Shown: piece after piece, positions 24,222 to 33,587 of the stretch
Position numbering within the stretch: position 1 is the stretch's first letter
Layout: each line of letters starts with the position of its first letter
From: Lycium barbarum
Taxonomy: Eukaryota > Streptophyta > Magnoliopsida > Solanales > Solanaceae
Assembly: GCF_019175385.1 (NCBI RefSeq)
Contig: NC_083339.1
Location: 28,239,637-28,303,636, forward strand
Length of the DNA: 64,000 nt
Direction: 5' to 3'
Program-made: the position numbers and the translations under genes
The notes under the pieces: generated by a model
Told to the model about the DNA's origin: nothing
Seen by the model: only the letters and a program-made list of their open reading frames with translations
The model's database searches: none

Positions 24222-26925
24222 TTACTCCTCCCCTGAAGAAGCAAGTTCTTCTGAGTTCGAAGGGTCTTCTCCGGAGCTTTCGTCGTTGAGGGCCTTGGTC
24301 ATTTTTGCTTTCATTTCTTCGGCTCGAGTGATCTTATCCCCGATGCCCTCAAGGCCTTGTTCTTGAACTTCACGAAGGGTATGAACTCGAGTCAACCATT
24401 TCATGTGCTCAGCCTTGAGAATGGAACGATTAGTAGCAGCTTCGACGTCGGCAACGGACTGCTCCTGAATATGACGACGAGCAACCAAGGATTGCTCCAT
24501 TTGAATGGCAAGATCCTTCGCGGTCTTAGCCTGCTCATCCGCTGCTTTCTGGGCCGTGGTAAGAGCTTCACCCCGTGCAGAGTACTCGGCCATTAGCCTG
24601 GTGAAGCCGACCTTAAGAGTCTTCAGCTCCTGCCTTACTTCAGAAAGGGCCGTTCCCCGTTCCTCGAACTCTTTGGAAGAGATCTCGGCCTCCATTGCTA
24701 ACCGGTCCTTGTCCACCTACAGAACGGTATACCTTTCACCTAAGGACACGAGTTGTTCACCCACTCGGAGGTTCTCCTCCCTGGCAATTGCAAGTTCGGT
24801 TATTGCCATCTCGAGATCTTCTTTTGAAATGTCCATGTCGGCCTTAATTGCATCGACCTCAGCCTTAAGAACTGTAATATTTTGGGTGTCCGAGAAAAGA
24901 TATCGGCATCATGAAGCAGGGACTCGAACTTCTAGGTTTCTCGGCTCTGAGCATCCAACTGGACCCGAGCATCCTCCAACTGAGTCCACAGCTCGGTACA
25001 CTCCCTCGAGCCTCGGAGAAAACCCTCGTGCAGTAAGATAGCGGCCTGCGATCAGTGACGTTAAAAACGAGGGCAAAATTAAAACACAAACATGAAGAAA
25101 ATAGCCAGTGCTTACCCGGTTACTGGTATACATGCTTTTGTTTAAAAGGCATAGCCAAGACACCTCGTCCATCTTTTCGCGATCTTTCTGAAAGACTAAG
25201 GGATGAAGGTAGCTGGCTACACCAATCGGGCGTGAAAGAAAGTGTGTATCCTTCGGCACAGAGAAAACGGTAGATCTAGTCCTCCTCGGGTCAACACTCA
25301 GAGTTGGGAACGTGCCTAAAAGATGAGGTCGAGAACTCGATTCAGTAACATTCATAGGGCGTCGTCTACCTTGGGGAATTGGCAGGTTAAAACCCAAAGG
25401 GTCAGCCCTAACGGCTTCGACCGGGAAGCCTCACCCAAAATCCGTTCAAAATCCTCCCTGTGTGGGGGGAGGTCACGGATAAGTCAGTAATGTCTGAAGC
25501 AGTTATCGACGATGATAACGTCGCCGAAAATCCTTATCGGGCTCCGGGGGGCTTGTTAAAAAAAAACCTCGGCTAATTGCGGAAGGGTTGTAGGCGGTAG
25601 CTCCGTGCCGATCATGATGGGACTAGCCGTGAGTGTAAACGAAGCAGGTTGATGCCTTCGGACGGCGATCATGAAGTCTTCTTCCGATTCGGCCCTCAAG
25701 GTCCATGACGAATCACCCCGAGCCGTGGTGGTTTTCTTCTTCTTTACCTTGGAAGAAGAAGTCTTGGAAGATCTGCCCCGTTTTCTACTCGAAGCTACCT
25801 CGGCTAGTAGCTGTTCGGAATCGGCCGGGTCAAATAGCGAACCTCCTCTCGGAGAAGAGGGCGGAGGATCCCTTAGCTGGGCCATGTTCCGTTTCACTAC
25901 AAATATCGAAGTGTTAAAGTTCCGTTTTACTGCAAATATAGAAGTAAAAAACAGGAGGAAAATGAGGGGAAGGAACCAAACAAAACTCACCCCCATGACT
26001 TTTTGTCACCCATTTTCCCTTCGACAGTTTGGCCCAACATCGCAACATGTGGGGGTACTGGGCCATGAGGTTCTCAAGCTAAACCACGAGGTCATCAATG
26101 ACCCGAGGGATCCACTTCCTGGCTGCAGGGCCAAATCTCCATGTTAAAAAAAATATGGGGTAAAGCATTCAGATGGCTTACGCCATTTGTTCCACCTCTC
26201 GGGGAAAGGTCGATGGCTCGGCGAAATAATTTCTTCAGTCTTCACACGGAGGTAGTGCACTAACCACCCCGATCCTTATCATCCACACTAGAAAGTATGG
26301 GGTATTTGGCACGCTTCAGTAATTTTATAATTCCCCCGCGAAAGGAATGGGGAGAGTAGAGCTGAATCAAATGGTTGAGCGTAAATTGAGCATTGACCTC
26401 GTTAGCTAAGAACCGAATGCATGTAACAACACGCCAAACATTCGGCCCAATTTGTCCGAGGCACAGTTGATATGTTCGGCACATATCTAGAATGACCTCG
26501 TCAATGGGTGGGTCGAGATTGTATGTGTAGGGAAAGGTGTATACACTCGAATACCCATCTTTGTACGTGGTCACATCTTCATCAGGGCCCAGGATCACGA
26601 TCTCCATAGGGTCGTACCGCTACTCGCCGGCAGCTGTAGGATACGGATTTACATTCCAACCACAGTCAGCTCGAACTTGTGGTATAAGAGCCTCGGTAAT
26701 GGCCGATAGATAACTCCGAACATCGTATCCTCGGTCCGCTTTGTCTCCCTTCGGTGGTTTTTCTGGAGCAAATTCGGAATCGAAATTAAATGCCCCTGGC
26801 ATTGTATCTTGTCCCCGAGGTTCATAGGGGACTACTCTGGCTTCGGCATCAACAGCAGTGTCGGAGGCACGAGGGGAATCGGATGGAGTATTCTCTCGTG
26901 ATGATTGCCTAGAACTGGATGCCAT
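24222..26925 (-). pseudogene. Antisense gene A of Tat-1: gypsy-type 'transposase' domain plus coiled coil, with introns
   Basis: Function unknown; from memory it resembles the plant family called 'putative gypsy type transposon' (PF04195). ATG at 26925. Exon 1 to about 26182: Ser-rich start, 'GYDVRSYLSAITEAL', 'VRADCGW', 'SSVYTFPYTYNLDPPIDEV', 'LGQIGPNVWRVVTCIRFL', 'HLIQLYSPHSFRGGIIKLL'. Exon 2 at about 26142-25991 ends 'KWVTKSHG' before GTGAGT. Exon 3 starts 'MAQLRDPPPSS' near 25885, has a Lys-rich NLS-like run ('KVKKKKT'), and reaches 'FLSRPIGVASYLHPLV' near 25180. The last exon (24716-24222 plus a decayed upstream part) is a coiled coil with an acidic tail. Breaks: TAG at 26620-26622, a frameshift at about 26262, and others. 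It is antisense to gag-pol and aligns exon by exon with the Tat-2 copy at 56193-59046. Confidence 0.75.
25890..25950. repeat. Short tandem duplication in an intron of antisense gene A
   Basis: GTTCCGTTTCACTACAAATA and GTTCCGTTTTACTGCAAATA follow each other at a spacing of about 33 bp, each continuing into GAAGT. It lies at the exon 3 acceptor side on the minus strand, so it duplicates intron sequence and the Met-rich start seen by a naive ORF call. Confidence 0.6.
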
Positions 26926-27150
26926 GTCTTGTTTCTTAAAAAATATGGATGAACGAACAAACAGGAAGGGGGTGAAGATCAAAAGGCAACTTTAGAAGTT
27001 TTTTCAAGAAAAGGCAAAGAAACAAAGCTTGTTCTTGGCCGTTTGAAGAAAATATGGAGTGTGATTGTTGGAGGGATTCTGTTAGTATGCAGGAAAGGAA
27101 AGAAAGAGACAGAAATGTAGAGAAAGAGAAGAAATGAAGAGAAGGAAGAC

Positions 27151-27162
27151 ATATATATAAGG
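27151..27162 (-). promoter_or_regulatory. TATA box upstream of antisense gene A
   Basis: The minus strand reads TTATATATATG about 230 bases before the gene A ATG, in otherwise coding-free DNA. Position and sequence are seen; promoter activity is inferred. Confidence 0.5.
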
Positions 27163-27601
27163 AAGAAGCGAAACGCTTCCTATTCGGCTCCTTTTGCCCG
27201 ACCGGTCGCAAGCTGACACGTGCCGAAATGAGACCAATCGGGAGCCGATGCGTCTTTCATGTCAGTGAAATGACGTGATGCGACGCTTGGTTTCCCGCGC
27301 ATTCCCGATGAATCACATTCAATTCTAGCCTCTCCAGAAGAAATTAAGTTCGGTAATATAAATCGAGAAATCAAGTTCGGTAACGAAAACAGAACGGAAA
27401 TCAAACTTACCATTCATGAAAACAGGTCCATTAAACATCCGAGTATAAAATTTTACATCGGTCTGAAACCAGAAAGCTAACCTACTGCTTTCCAAACAAC
27501 CTTACATAACTAAGCAAACCTACTCCGATCTCAATGACCGTACATAACTATAGCTATCAGTCAAAAGGACTGAACAAAACAAAATCTAGAAACCCCGAGC
27601 T
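27163..27601. other. Spacer between antisense genes A and B
   Basis: It holds the presumed upstream region of gene A and the 3' end of gene B. I see no gene. A short direct repeat AATTAAGTTCGGTAA / AATCAAGTTCGGTAA lies near 27342-27382. Confidence 0.45.
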
Positions 27602-28740
27602 CTATGCTTCGTCGATCTTGGGTTCACTGCTCCCCGTTAAAGCTTTTTTCAGTAAGTCATTCTCTGCTAGAAGACGGGCGATCTCTTCGAGAAAACTCTC
27701 AGGTGTTTGAGTTGGGGGAATATTAGCTGGGGGCACAGCCTCGTCGTCGTCATCAATCTCCACTATTGGTGCCGAACCACTTCGAAAATCCCGGTGAGAT
27801 CTTACCCTGGAACCAATTCCCGAACTGCCCACCAATGCCTCCGTTTTGACCCTTCTCTTCGGTCCTTCGCCGAACTGGTTGTGCTTCCTTCGGCTACATC
27901 CTCGGTCTTTGTTTGAGTAGCCCTTGACTTCGAAGCTTTCACAGGAAGCCCTGACACGAGAAACAAGATAATGAGAACGTGTGTACAAAACAGAATACAT
28001 ACTAAGGATCAGAATTTACCATGATTCTTGTCCCTCCATCCGATCGGGCCCAAGTCTCTCCAGGACGGGCTTACATGCTCAGCAGCGCTTAATACGGAGG
28101 TCAACCACTCTAATATCCCGGGAAGAAGCTCGGGTTCAACGGCAATTGGTCCGGGATTCCATTCTTCCGGTAAAGGAACGGTGTTAGCACGTTGCAGTTG
28201 GGTCGTTCTCATAATGACGAATCGATGCAACCATCCCCAATCATAGTCATCCTCGGGGTCAATCAGACCTCGAGAGCCCCGTGGGATCAAGTGTATAATA
28301 CCCTCACGAATGACCCGGGTTATGTAAATATGGATTAGATGGTCCAAAGTAAACGGGACTCCGGCCATACTAGCCAGAAACTTGATGTAATAAATGAGTC
28401 GCCATACTTGAGGAGCAATTTTCCCTACACAGATCTGATAACGTCGACATATGTCTTCAATCACTTAACGAATTGGGAGCGTAAATCCGATGGAGAATGG
28501 GTAAGTATACACGAGGGAATAACCTGGGATGTGGTGATCAATCCGTACTCCCTGCCCGACAGGCAATATCTCCACATCACCACCTAGGTCGCATTCTCGT
28601 CGAACCCTAGGAATTGTATCTTCAGTAACCAAGGATGCAGACTTCCTCACATAGTCGTAGTGATGACCAACCTTACAATCATCCTCGAATTTGAACCGAG
28701 CTGGAGAGATTTCGGCCGCTTGAAGTTCGAGGTCGCTCAT
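27602..28740 (-). pseudogene. Antisense gene B of Tat-1: paralogue of gene A domain without the long coiled coil
   Basis: ATG at 28740. Exon 1 (28740 to about 28020) carries the same domain as gene A in diverged form: 'GYSLVYTYPFSIGF', 'CRRYQICVGKIAPQVWRLI' and 'TLDHLIHIYITRVIREGIIHL' align with gene A's corresponding blocks. It ends 'WRDKNHG' at a GTAAAT donor, the same place as the exon 2 donor of gene A ('TKSHG') and of Tat-2 ('AQNHG'). The intron lying between exons 1 and 2 in those copies is absent here. Exon 2 (about 27950-27602) starts 'LPVKASK', is basic then acidic ('IVEIDDDDEAVPP'), and ends in a short leucine-rich helix. A stop at 28465-28467 and a frameshift in exon 2 break it. 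Function unknown. Confidence 0.7.
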
Positions 28741-28888
28741 GGCGGAAGGTTCGGGAGTAGGTTCAGTAGGAGATATGGAAAAGTGAGGAGAGTGAACAGC
28801 GTCGGTTTACAACAATGAACGAGAAGACATCTTAAAGCAGAGCCATGCCAAAAGCTTATCAAGTATGAAGAAGTGATGCTATGCATGG

Positions 28889-28898
28889 CTTTATATAG
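28889..28898 (-). promoter_or_regulatory. TATA box upstream of antisense gene B
   Basis: CTATATAAAG on the minus strand lies about 150 bases before the gene B ATG. Genes A and the Tat-2 copy have equivalent boxes 230-280 bases upstream. Confidence 0.5.
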
Positions 28899-29160
28899 GG
28901 AGGAAGTTGAGGTTAAAGAGACTTCTAGCATCTTCTAGAAACTTCTAGTAACTGTAGAAGATGGAAGACCAATGGTGTTGTGGAATACACATTACTAAAA
29001 CATGAAACAGCACAGCATTTACTATGTTCGGGCTCGTGACCGGTGGTTATCTGATCGCGGGCGGTTACCCAATCATAGGCGGTTACTTGATCGTAGTGGG
29101 ATTTTAATACGAGAACAGCGAGGTCTCTTTGATCCATTTCCCGGTTCCATTTTTGGCCCC

Positions 29161-29179
29161 AGAAAACGGAGGGACTATC
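29161..29179 (+). other. Polypurine tract of Tat-1
   Basis: AGAAAACGGAGGGACTATC directly precedes the 3' LTR. Tat-2 has the matching GGGGACTATC directly before its own 3' LTR, supporting its role as plus-strand primer. Confidence 0.75.
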
Positions 29180-29851
29180 TGTGTACGGTGAGAACCTAAT
29201 TCTCTCCGATTCAGCAAAGGTTCGTTTTGTTGTAAGTCCGTGAAGTCGAATCGAAGGTCCGTTTTGTTGTAAGTCCGTGATGTCGAACTGATGGTATTAC
29301 CGAGCTAATGAGTCCGTAAGATAGAACCCAAAGACTATTCGATGGGTAAACCCAAATCAAGAGAAAGCTATCTTCACCTGATTTATCGCTGGAGATCGCG
29401 TCACCAACGGACGTGCCCGACTATATTGCAACTGTTTATATCCACGTAAGGGTTCGTGCCTCCTAATCCAAGTAGGACTCCATCACTATTTAAACGCATG
29501 TATCAGCCCCATTAGAGGGCATCGTAATCTACAATACATTCTAGTGGCTAATAAAATATCTTCGTTAAAACCTTTGCCCCAGTTTTTCAATCATTTTGCT
29601 CTGTTCCAAGTCTTAATTATCCGCATAACAGACCGAGCAAGGAATTTCCCGATCGGACCTAAGGAGGATAATCCGAATAAGGATCTTCTTTCATCGGATT
29701 TATCATACCGAACTCAGGCTCTATTTTATTTGCTTTCGCTTCGTTAATTCTTTACCCACATTCATTTACTATTTGCCTTCGTTATTAAGTTTAAGTCACA
29801 TATCCTTTAAACCGCGTACAAATTCAATTGTTGCTCTTTTTTGGGTAAACA
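29180..29851 (+). repeat. 3' LTR of Tat-1
   Basis: This is the 672-bp copy of the LTR at 16993-17659, from TGTGTACGG to GGGTAAACA, followed by the CTCAT target duplication. Differences from the 5' LTR include an added CCGAATAA-type 6-bp segment near 29665, so the insertion is not recent. Confidence 0.92.
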
Positions 29852-32153
29852 CTCATCATAATTTTTAAAAATATAATATTAAATTCAAATACTTAAGCCT
29901 ATCCTTCGGTAGTTTTACACTGAAAGTTTAGATTACCTTCATTTCTTCCTCTTGTTTGTTACTCCATGTTGATAATGCATTTATCCTTATTATTTTGGCA
30001 TAGTTGCATTGTCATATAATTTTTTATTAGCTTGTCACTTAAGTTAAAAAATAAATACTTCTTAATGATTTTACGAAGTCCGGCTTGCAAAATGATTAGC
30101 CCACGCTAATTTCAATGTATAGTAACATTAAACTATCCCACCTACTACTATAACGTAACAATATTCTGGATTAGCTAATGTTGGAAACAGTCCTTTAAGC
30201 TTATAAGTTTTAATTTAATGCTTAATACTAACATTATCAATTTTCTAGAGATATCTATGCCGACAATAAATTGTAAACCTTAGTCGCTCAATTTGTTATA
30301 AAATCTAATAATATTTTGGCTTAACCGCATTGCAAAATATTAATATTTGAATACAATAATTTTGAAATCTAATAATATTTTCAGTGATCATAACATTCCT
30401 ATTTTGCATTCAAAGAAGCAACTCATCACGTTGCTAATGTTTAAATGCAAAATAGGAATGCTATGATTCCAAATTATCTTAGTTCAATTTTTCGTTTGAT
30501 CACTGAAAATAGGGGATTTTAGATATAGCTTGTATCTTAAAAATATATGTATTTATTTTTGAATTCAAATCCTAAGAGAATCTTTATCTTCCAATTCAAA
30601 TTCAAAAGCTAACCACACTAATTCAAACTAACTTATTTTTTACATTATCTATTCAATTGTTTTAATTCCCACGTGGCTGCTATTAGATTGCCACTTGGCT
30701 TAGTCATATTAGTAGTGAATTTTCCCACGCTTCGCGTTGTCGTTAAAACGTAAAATCTTTTTTTTGAACATCTGAATATCATAAATATATTACTCATCAA
30801 ATATACTTAGATTTCAAGTTTAATCTATTTGATTATAATGATATAATTTTATGTTTTCTCTAAAAAAATAATATAATGGGAGTGTTTTTCTTTTGTACTT
30901 CTCTATCCATAAATTTTAGAACAAAAGCTGTCAAAGTAAATAAAACTCAAATATATTTCTTAGAAAGTAATGTGAAAACTTTACGGTACTGATTGTTGAG
31001 TCTCAACATATTCAATTTCTCAAGAGATCGTGAAAAAACTCGTATAGTTGGCTCACTTACAAGATATTTGTCTAAAATTGCAAGACATTTTCTAGCAAAC
31101 CTTTTCACATACTTTATAGAGAAAAATAAAATTAAGGGTTATTCTTCCACTTCAAATGTCAAAACTATCTTAAATGTACTTAGTTAGACGACGTTTCATT
31201 TGTGTATGATTTTCATTATATATGAGGTTTAAGTTAATTGGGATAACATCATTACCTTTAAAAAATCTAGTCAACTTATTAAGTCATTTGTATTCATTTT
31301 CTATTTAGAAATTTCAAAAGATATATTTTTTAAAAAATTTTAAATCAAGATATGAATAAATATTTTCAAGAAAATGTTTACCCGCTAGCTTTTTAAATTT
31401 ATGTTTCTCATGTTATATAAGTCTTCTTACTATTTTAAAATGTCCATGACCCATTTTCTATAAATTCAATGAAGAGTTATAACTTTTTTGCGTCTTATAT
31501 AATGGAATTTGGTAAGTGAGATTTAGTGTTTATATAATCTTCTTATCTTTTCACAAGACTAACATGTTCCATAAAAACTATAAAGAAACTACCGGTACTT
31601 AAATAAGAAAGCCAAAAGAAATTTTACTAAAATGCAGTAGTAGAATAAAATCTTCAAACCCAATATTTCCAAAGATTGCTCTAGTTTCTCTGAGTTTTTT
31701 TTTTATTTTTTTTTATTTTTATTTCTTTGGTGTAAGTATGTAAATTATTCGCACTATGCTTTATGAAGAGGAAAAAGGGTAAAAGATTAGTTGTGAAGGG
31801 AAGAGTAGTTTCATTATAAAATTCATGTTCAAATTACTAATTGCACTAATAAAAGAAATTCTTAAATCATTATTAGTCGTTGTATATTTCGAAGGTAAAA
31901 TTTATATAGTGAAATACAAAGTTTTATCTATGTCAGCAACAAAATAATCAGTCGAATAATTTCCTCTTATCCTTGAAACACAAATTGTAAAACTTTGTGA
32001 TAGAACCTTGTTCTTGGAGGGTACAGATCTTGTATTTGGAGAGATGACTAAATGAAACTATTACTAAAATAAGCACCAAAACATATATCTAAATTTATTT
32101 GTAAATAGTTCAAACTAAAACTTACTGAATGGTATACTTACGCTTAGCAAACT
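29852..32153. other. AT-rich intergenic DNA with a foldback and a possible Helitron end
   Basis: No gene is supported. It contains the foldback element at 30378-30509, a Helitron-like end near 30709-30737 (minus: weak hairpin ACGC/GCGT, then CTAA-T), and low-complexity T-rich runs near 31697-31722. Open frames such as 30993-31187 have no recognisable content. Confidence 0.5.
30378..30509. mobile_element. 132-bp perfect-arm foldback, MITE-like
   Basis: Terminal arms TTTTCAGTGATCA and TGATCACTGAAAA (13 bp, perfect) enclose a second perfect 17-bp arm pair (30394-30410 with 30444-30460), leaving a 33-base loop. TA borders both sides (30376-30377 and 30510-30511), as for Tc1/mariner-type MITEs. 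It could alternatively be a hairpin RNA precursor. Confidence 0.6.
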
Positions 32154-32503
32154 TGAAAAGTGGTGAATTATATACACAAACACTTGTGATCGATATAGTT
32201 GTATGTGTGTTGTATCATGATGAACTCATGTTGATCACTGGAGAAGAGCAGTGATCGAACAGAAGCAATGGTGAAGGAGTTATTATTTCATCATGCAAAA
32301 CATATGATCTAGTAGATCCTTATATACAATGATACTAGTTCCACTCAAGTGTATACAGTTGTACCCGAGCCTCCACTTCCTCTCTAACTAACTAACTTTC
32401 CCTCCATCTCACTCTAACTTAACTAACAGTTTTTCCCTCCATCTAACTAATCTTTAGTTGAGCCTCACTACTACTGCTACGTGCATGTTCCTGCCTTTCA
32501 ATA
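32154..32503 (-). repeat. 3' LTR of the copia element
   Basis: It aligns with 52422-52784 from TGAAAAGTGGTGAATTATAT to CCTGCCTTTCAATA. The right copy has extra CTAA units and an expanded CTGTATACAG stretch. On the minus strand both start TATTGAAAGG rather than TG. Confidence 0.9.
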
Positions 32504-32520
32504 CTCCCCCTCAAGCTGGA
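32504..32520 (-). other. Polypurine tract of the copia element
   Basis: On the minus strand it reads TCCAGCTTGAGGGGGAG directly before the LTR, the usual copia plus-strand primer form. Confidence 0.8.
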
Positions 32521-33587
32521 GGGTGAGAAGACATCTAGCACACCTAGCTTGGATAAGAGAAGGTAGTGTTGAGTAGTTCCAAGTCCTTTTTGTAAGCAAG
32601 TCAGCGAGTTGAACTTTGGTGTTGACATAGGTAGGCTGAATGAGACCACTCTTGATTTTTTCTCTAACAAAGTGACAGTCTATGTCTATATGCTTGGTCC
32701 TCTCATGAAATATGGGATTAGCAGCAATTTGAATTGCTGCTTTGCTATCACAGTGCAGTGTCACATGTGTCACCACTGCCTCATTTAACTCCCTCAATAC
32801 TCTTATGATCCAAATAACTTCTGAAACTGCCCCAGCCATGCTTCTATATTCAGCTTCTGCTGACTGTTTGTTGTTTCTTGGATTTCCAAGAGATTAATGA
32901 ATCTCCTAGCTTGATCACATATCCTGTGACTGATCTTCTTGTGTTGGGACATGATGCCCAATCTGAGTCACAGTAAGCTGTAAGTTGTGTGGTTGAGGTG
33001 CTTGACAACAGAATTCCCAGTCCTGGTGACCCTTTGATGTATCTGACCAGCCTCAAGGCAGCTTCCCAATGTGAAAACTTTGGTTGTTGCATGAATTGGC
33101 TCAACATCTTTACAGCGAAGCTAATGTCAGGCCTTGTAATGGTTAGATATAACAATCTCCCAATAAGCCTTTGATATGCAGTAGTGTCTGGGTACAAAGG
33201 GTTATCAGTCTTGCCTTCATGTTCATCATAGTCAACTGTTGTTAGCTTCACATTAACTTCTAGAGGGGTGTTGACTGGTTTAGAACCACTTAGTCCAGCA
33301 TCTGAAATTAGTTTAAGTGCATACTTCTTCTGATTTAGCAGGATTCCTTGGTTGGACCTGAGCACCTCAATGCCAAGAAAATACTTGAGGTCTCCAAGAT
33401 CCTTCATTTTAAAGTTTTGGTTCAATGATGCCTTTTCCTCCATTAGTAGTCTGTTGTTATTCCCAGTTATGAGTAAATCATCCACATACACTAGGATGAT
33501 TGGAATGTCTGCCCCTTCCTTCTTGGTAAATAATGAATGATCATAAGCACTCTGAGAATAGCCAGCATGAAGTAGTGCCTCTGTGAG
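32504..33587 (-). pseudogene. pol: Copia pol 3' part: RT C-terminal half and RNase H
   Basis: The segment starts at the Tekay-A junction inside RT and reads 'LTEALLHAGYSQS', the catalytic 'LVYVDDLLITGNN', the 'MKDLGDLKYFLGIEV' block and the connection domain. RNase H follows: 'LTAYCDSDWASCPNTRRSVTG' begins near 33000. A deletion in a repeated AGCAGAAGC motif near 32848 causes a frameshift just before the second RNase H motif. The downstream part (32839-32498) has 'VIWIIRVLREL', 'LHCDSKAAIQIAANP' and 'HIDIDCHFVREK'. The 5' part of the same gene is at 48965-52264. Confidence 0.9.

Larger units (their letters stand above)
16993..29851 (+). mobile_element. Tat-1: complete Ty3/gypsy Tat-lineage retrotransposon with antisense genes
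   Basis: The 12,859-bp element is bounded by LTRs of 667 and 672 bp and by the perfect 5-bp duplication CTCAT (16988-16992 and 29852-29856). Order: 5' LTR, PBS, gag, protease, RT, RNase H, second RNase H, integrase (all +), a tandem-repeat region, two antisense genes (minus), polypurine tract, 3' LTR. The second RNase H downstream of the first is a hallmark of Tat/Ogre elements. The coding frames carry many stops and a few frameshifts, so the copy is not autonomous. A related copy is Tat-2. Confidence 0.92.

Noticed and set aside
24357..25041. Plus-strand frames of 79-178 codons in the Tat-1 3' region
   Set aside because: They are the reverse-strand shadow of antisense gene A, whose minus-strand coiled coil and exon structure are supported by the Tat-2 copy.
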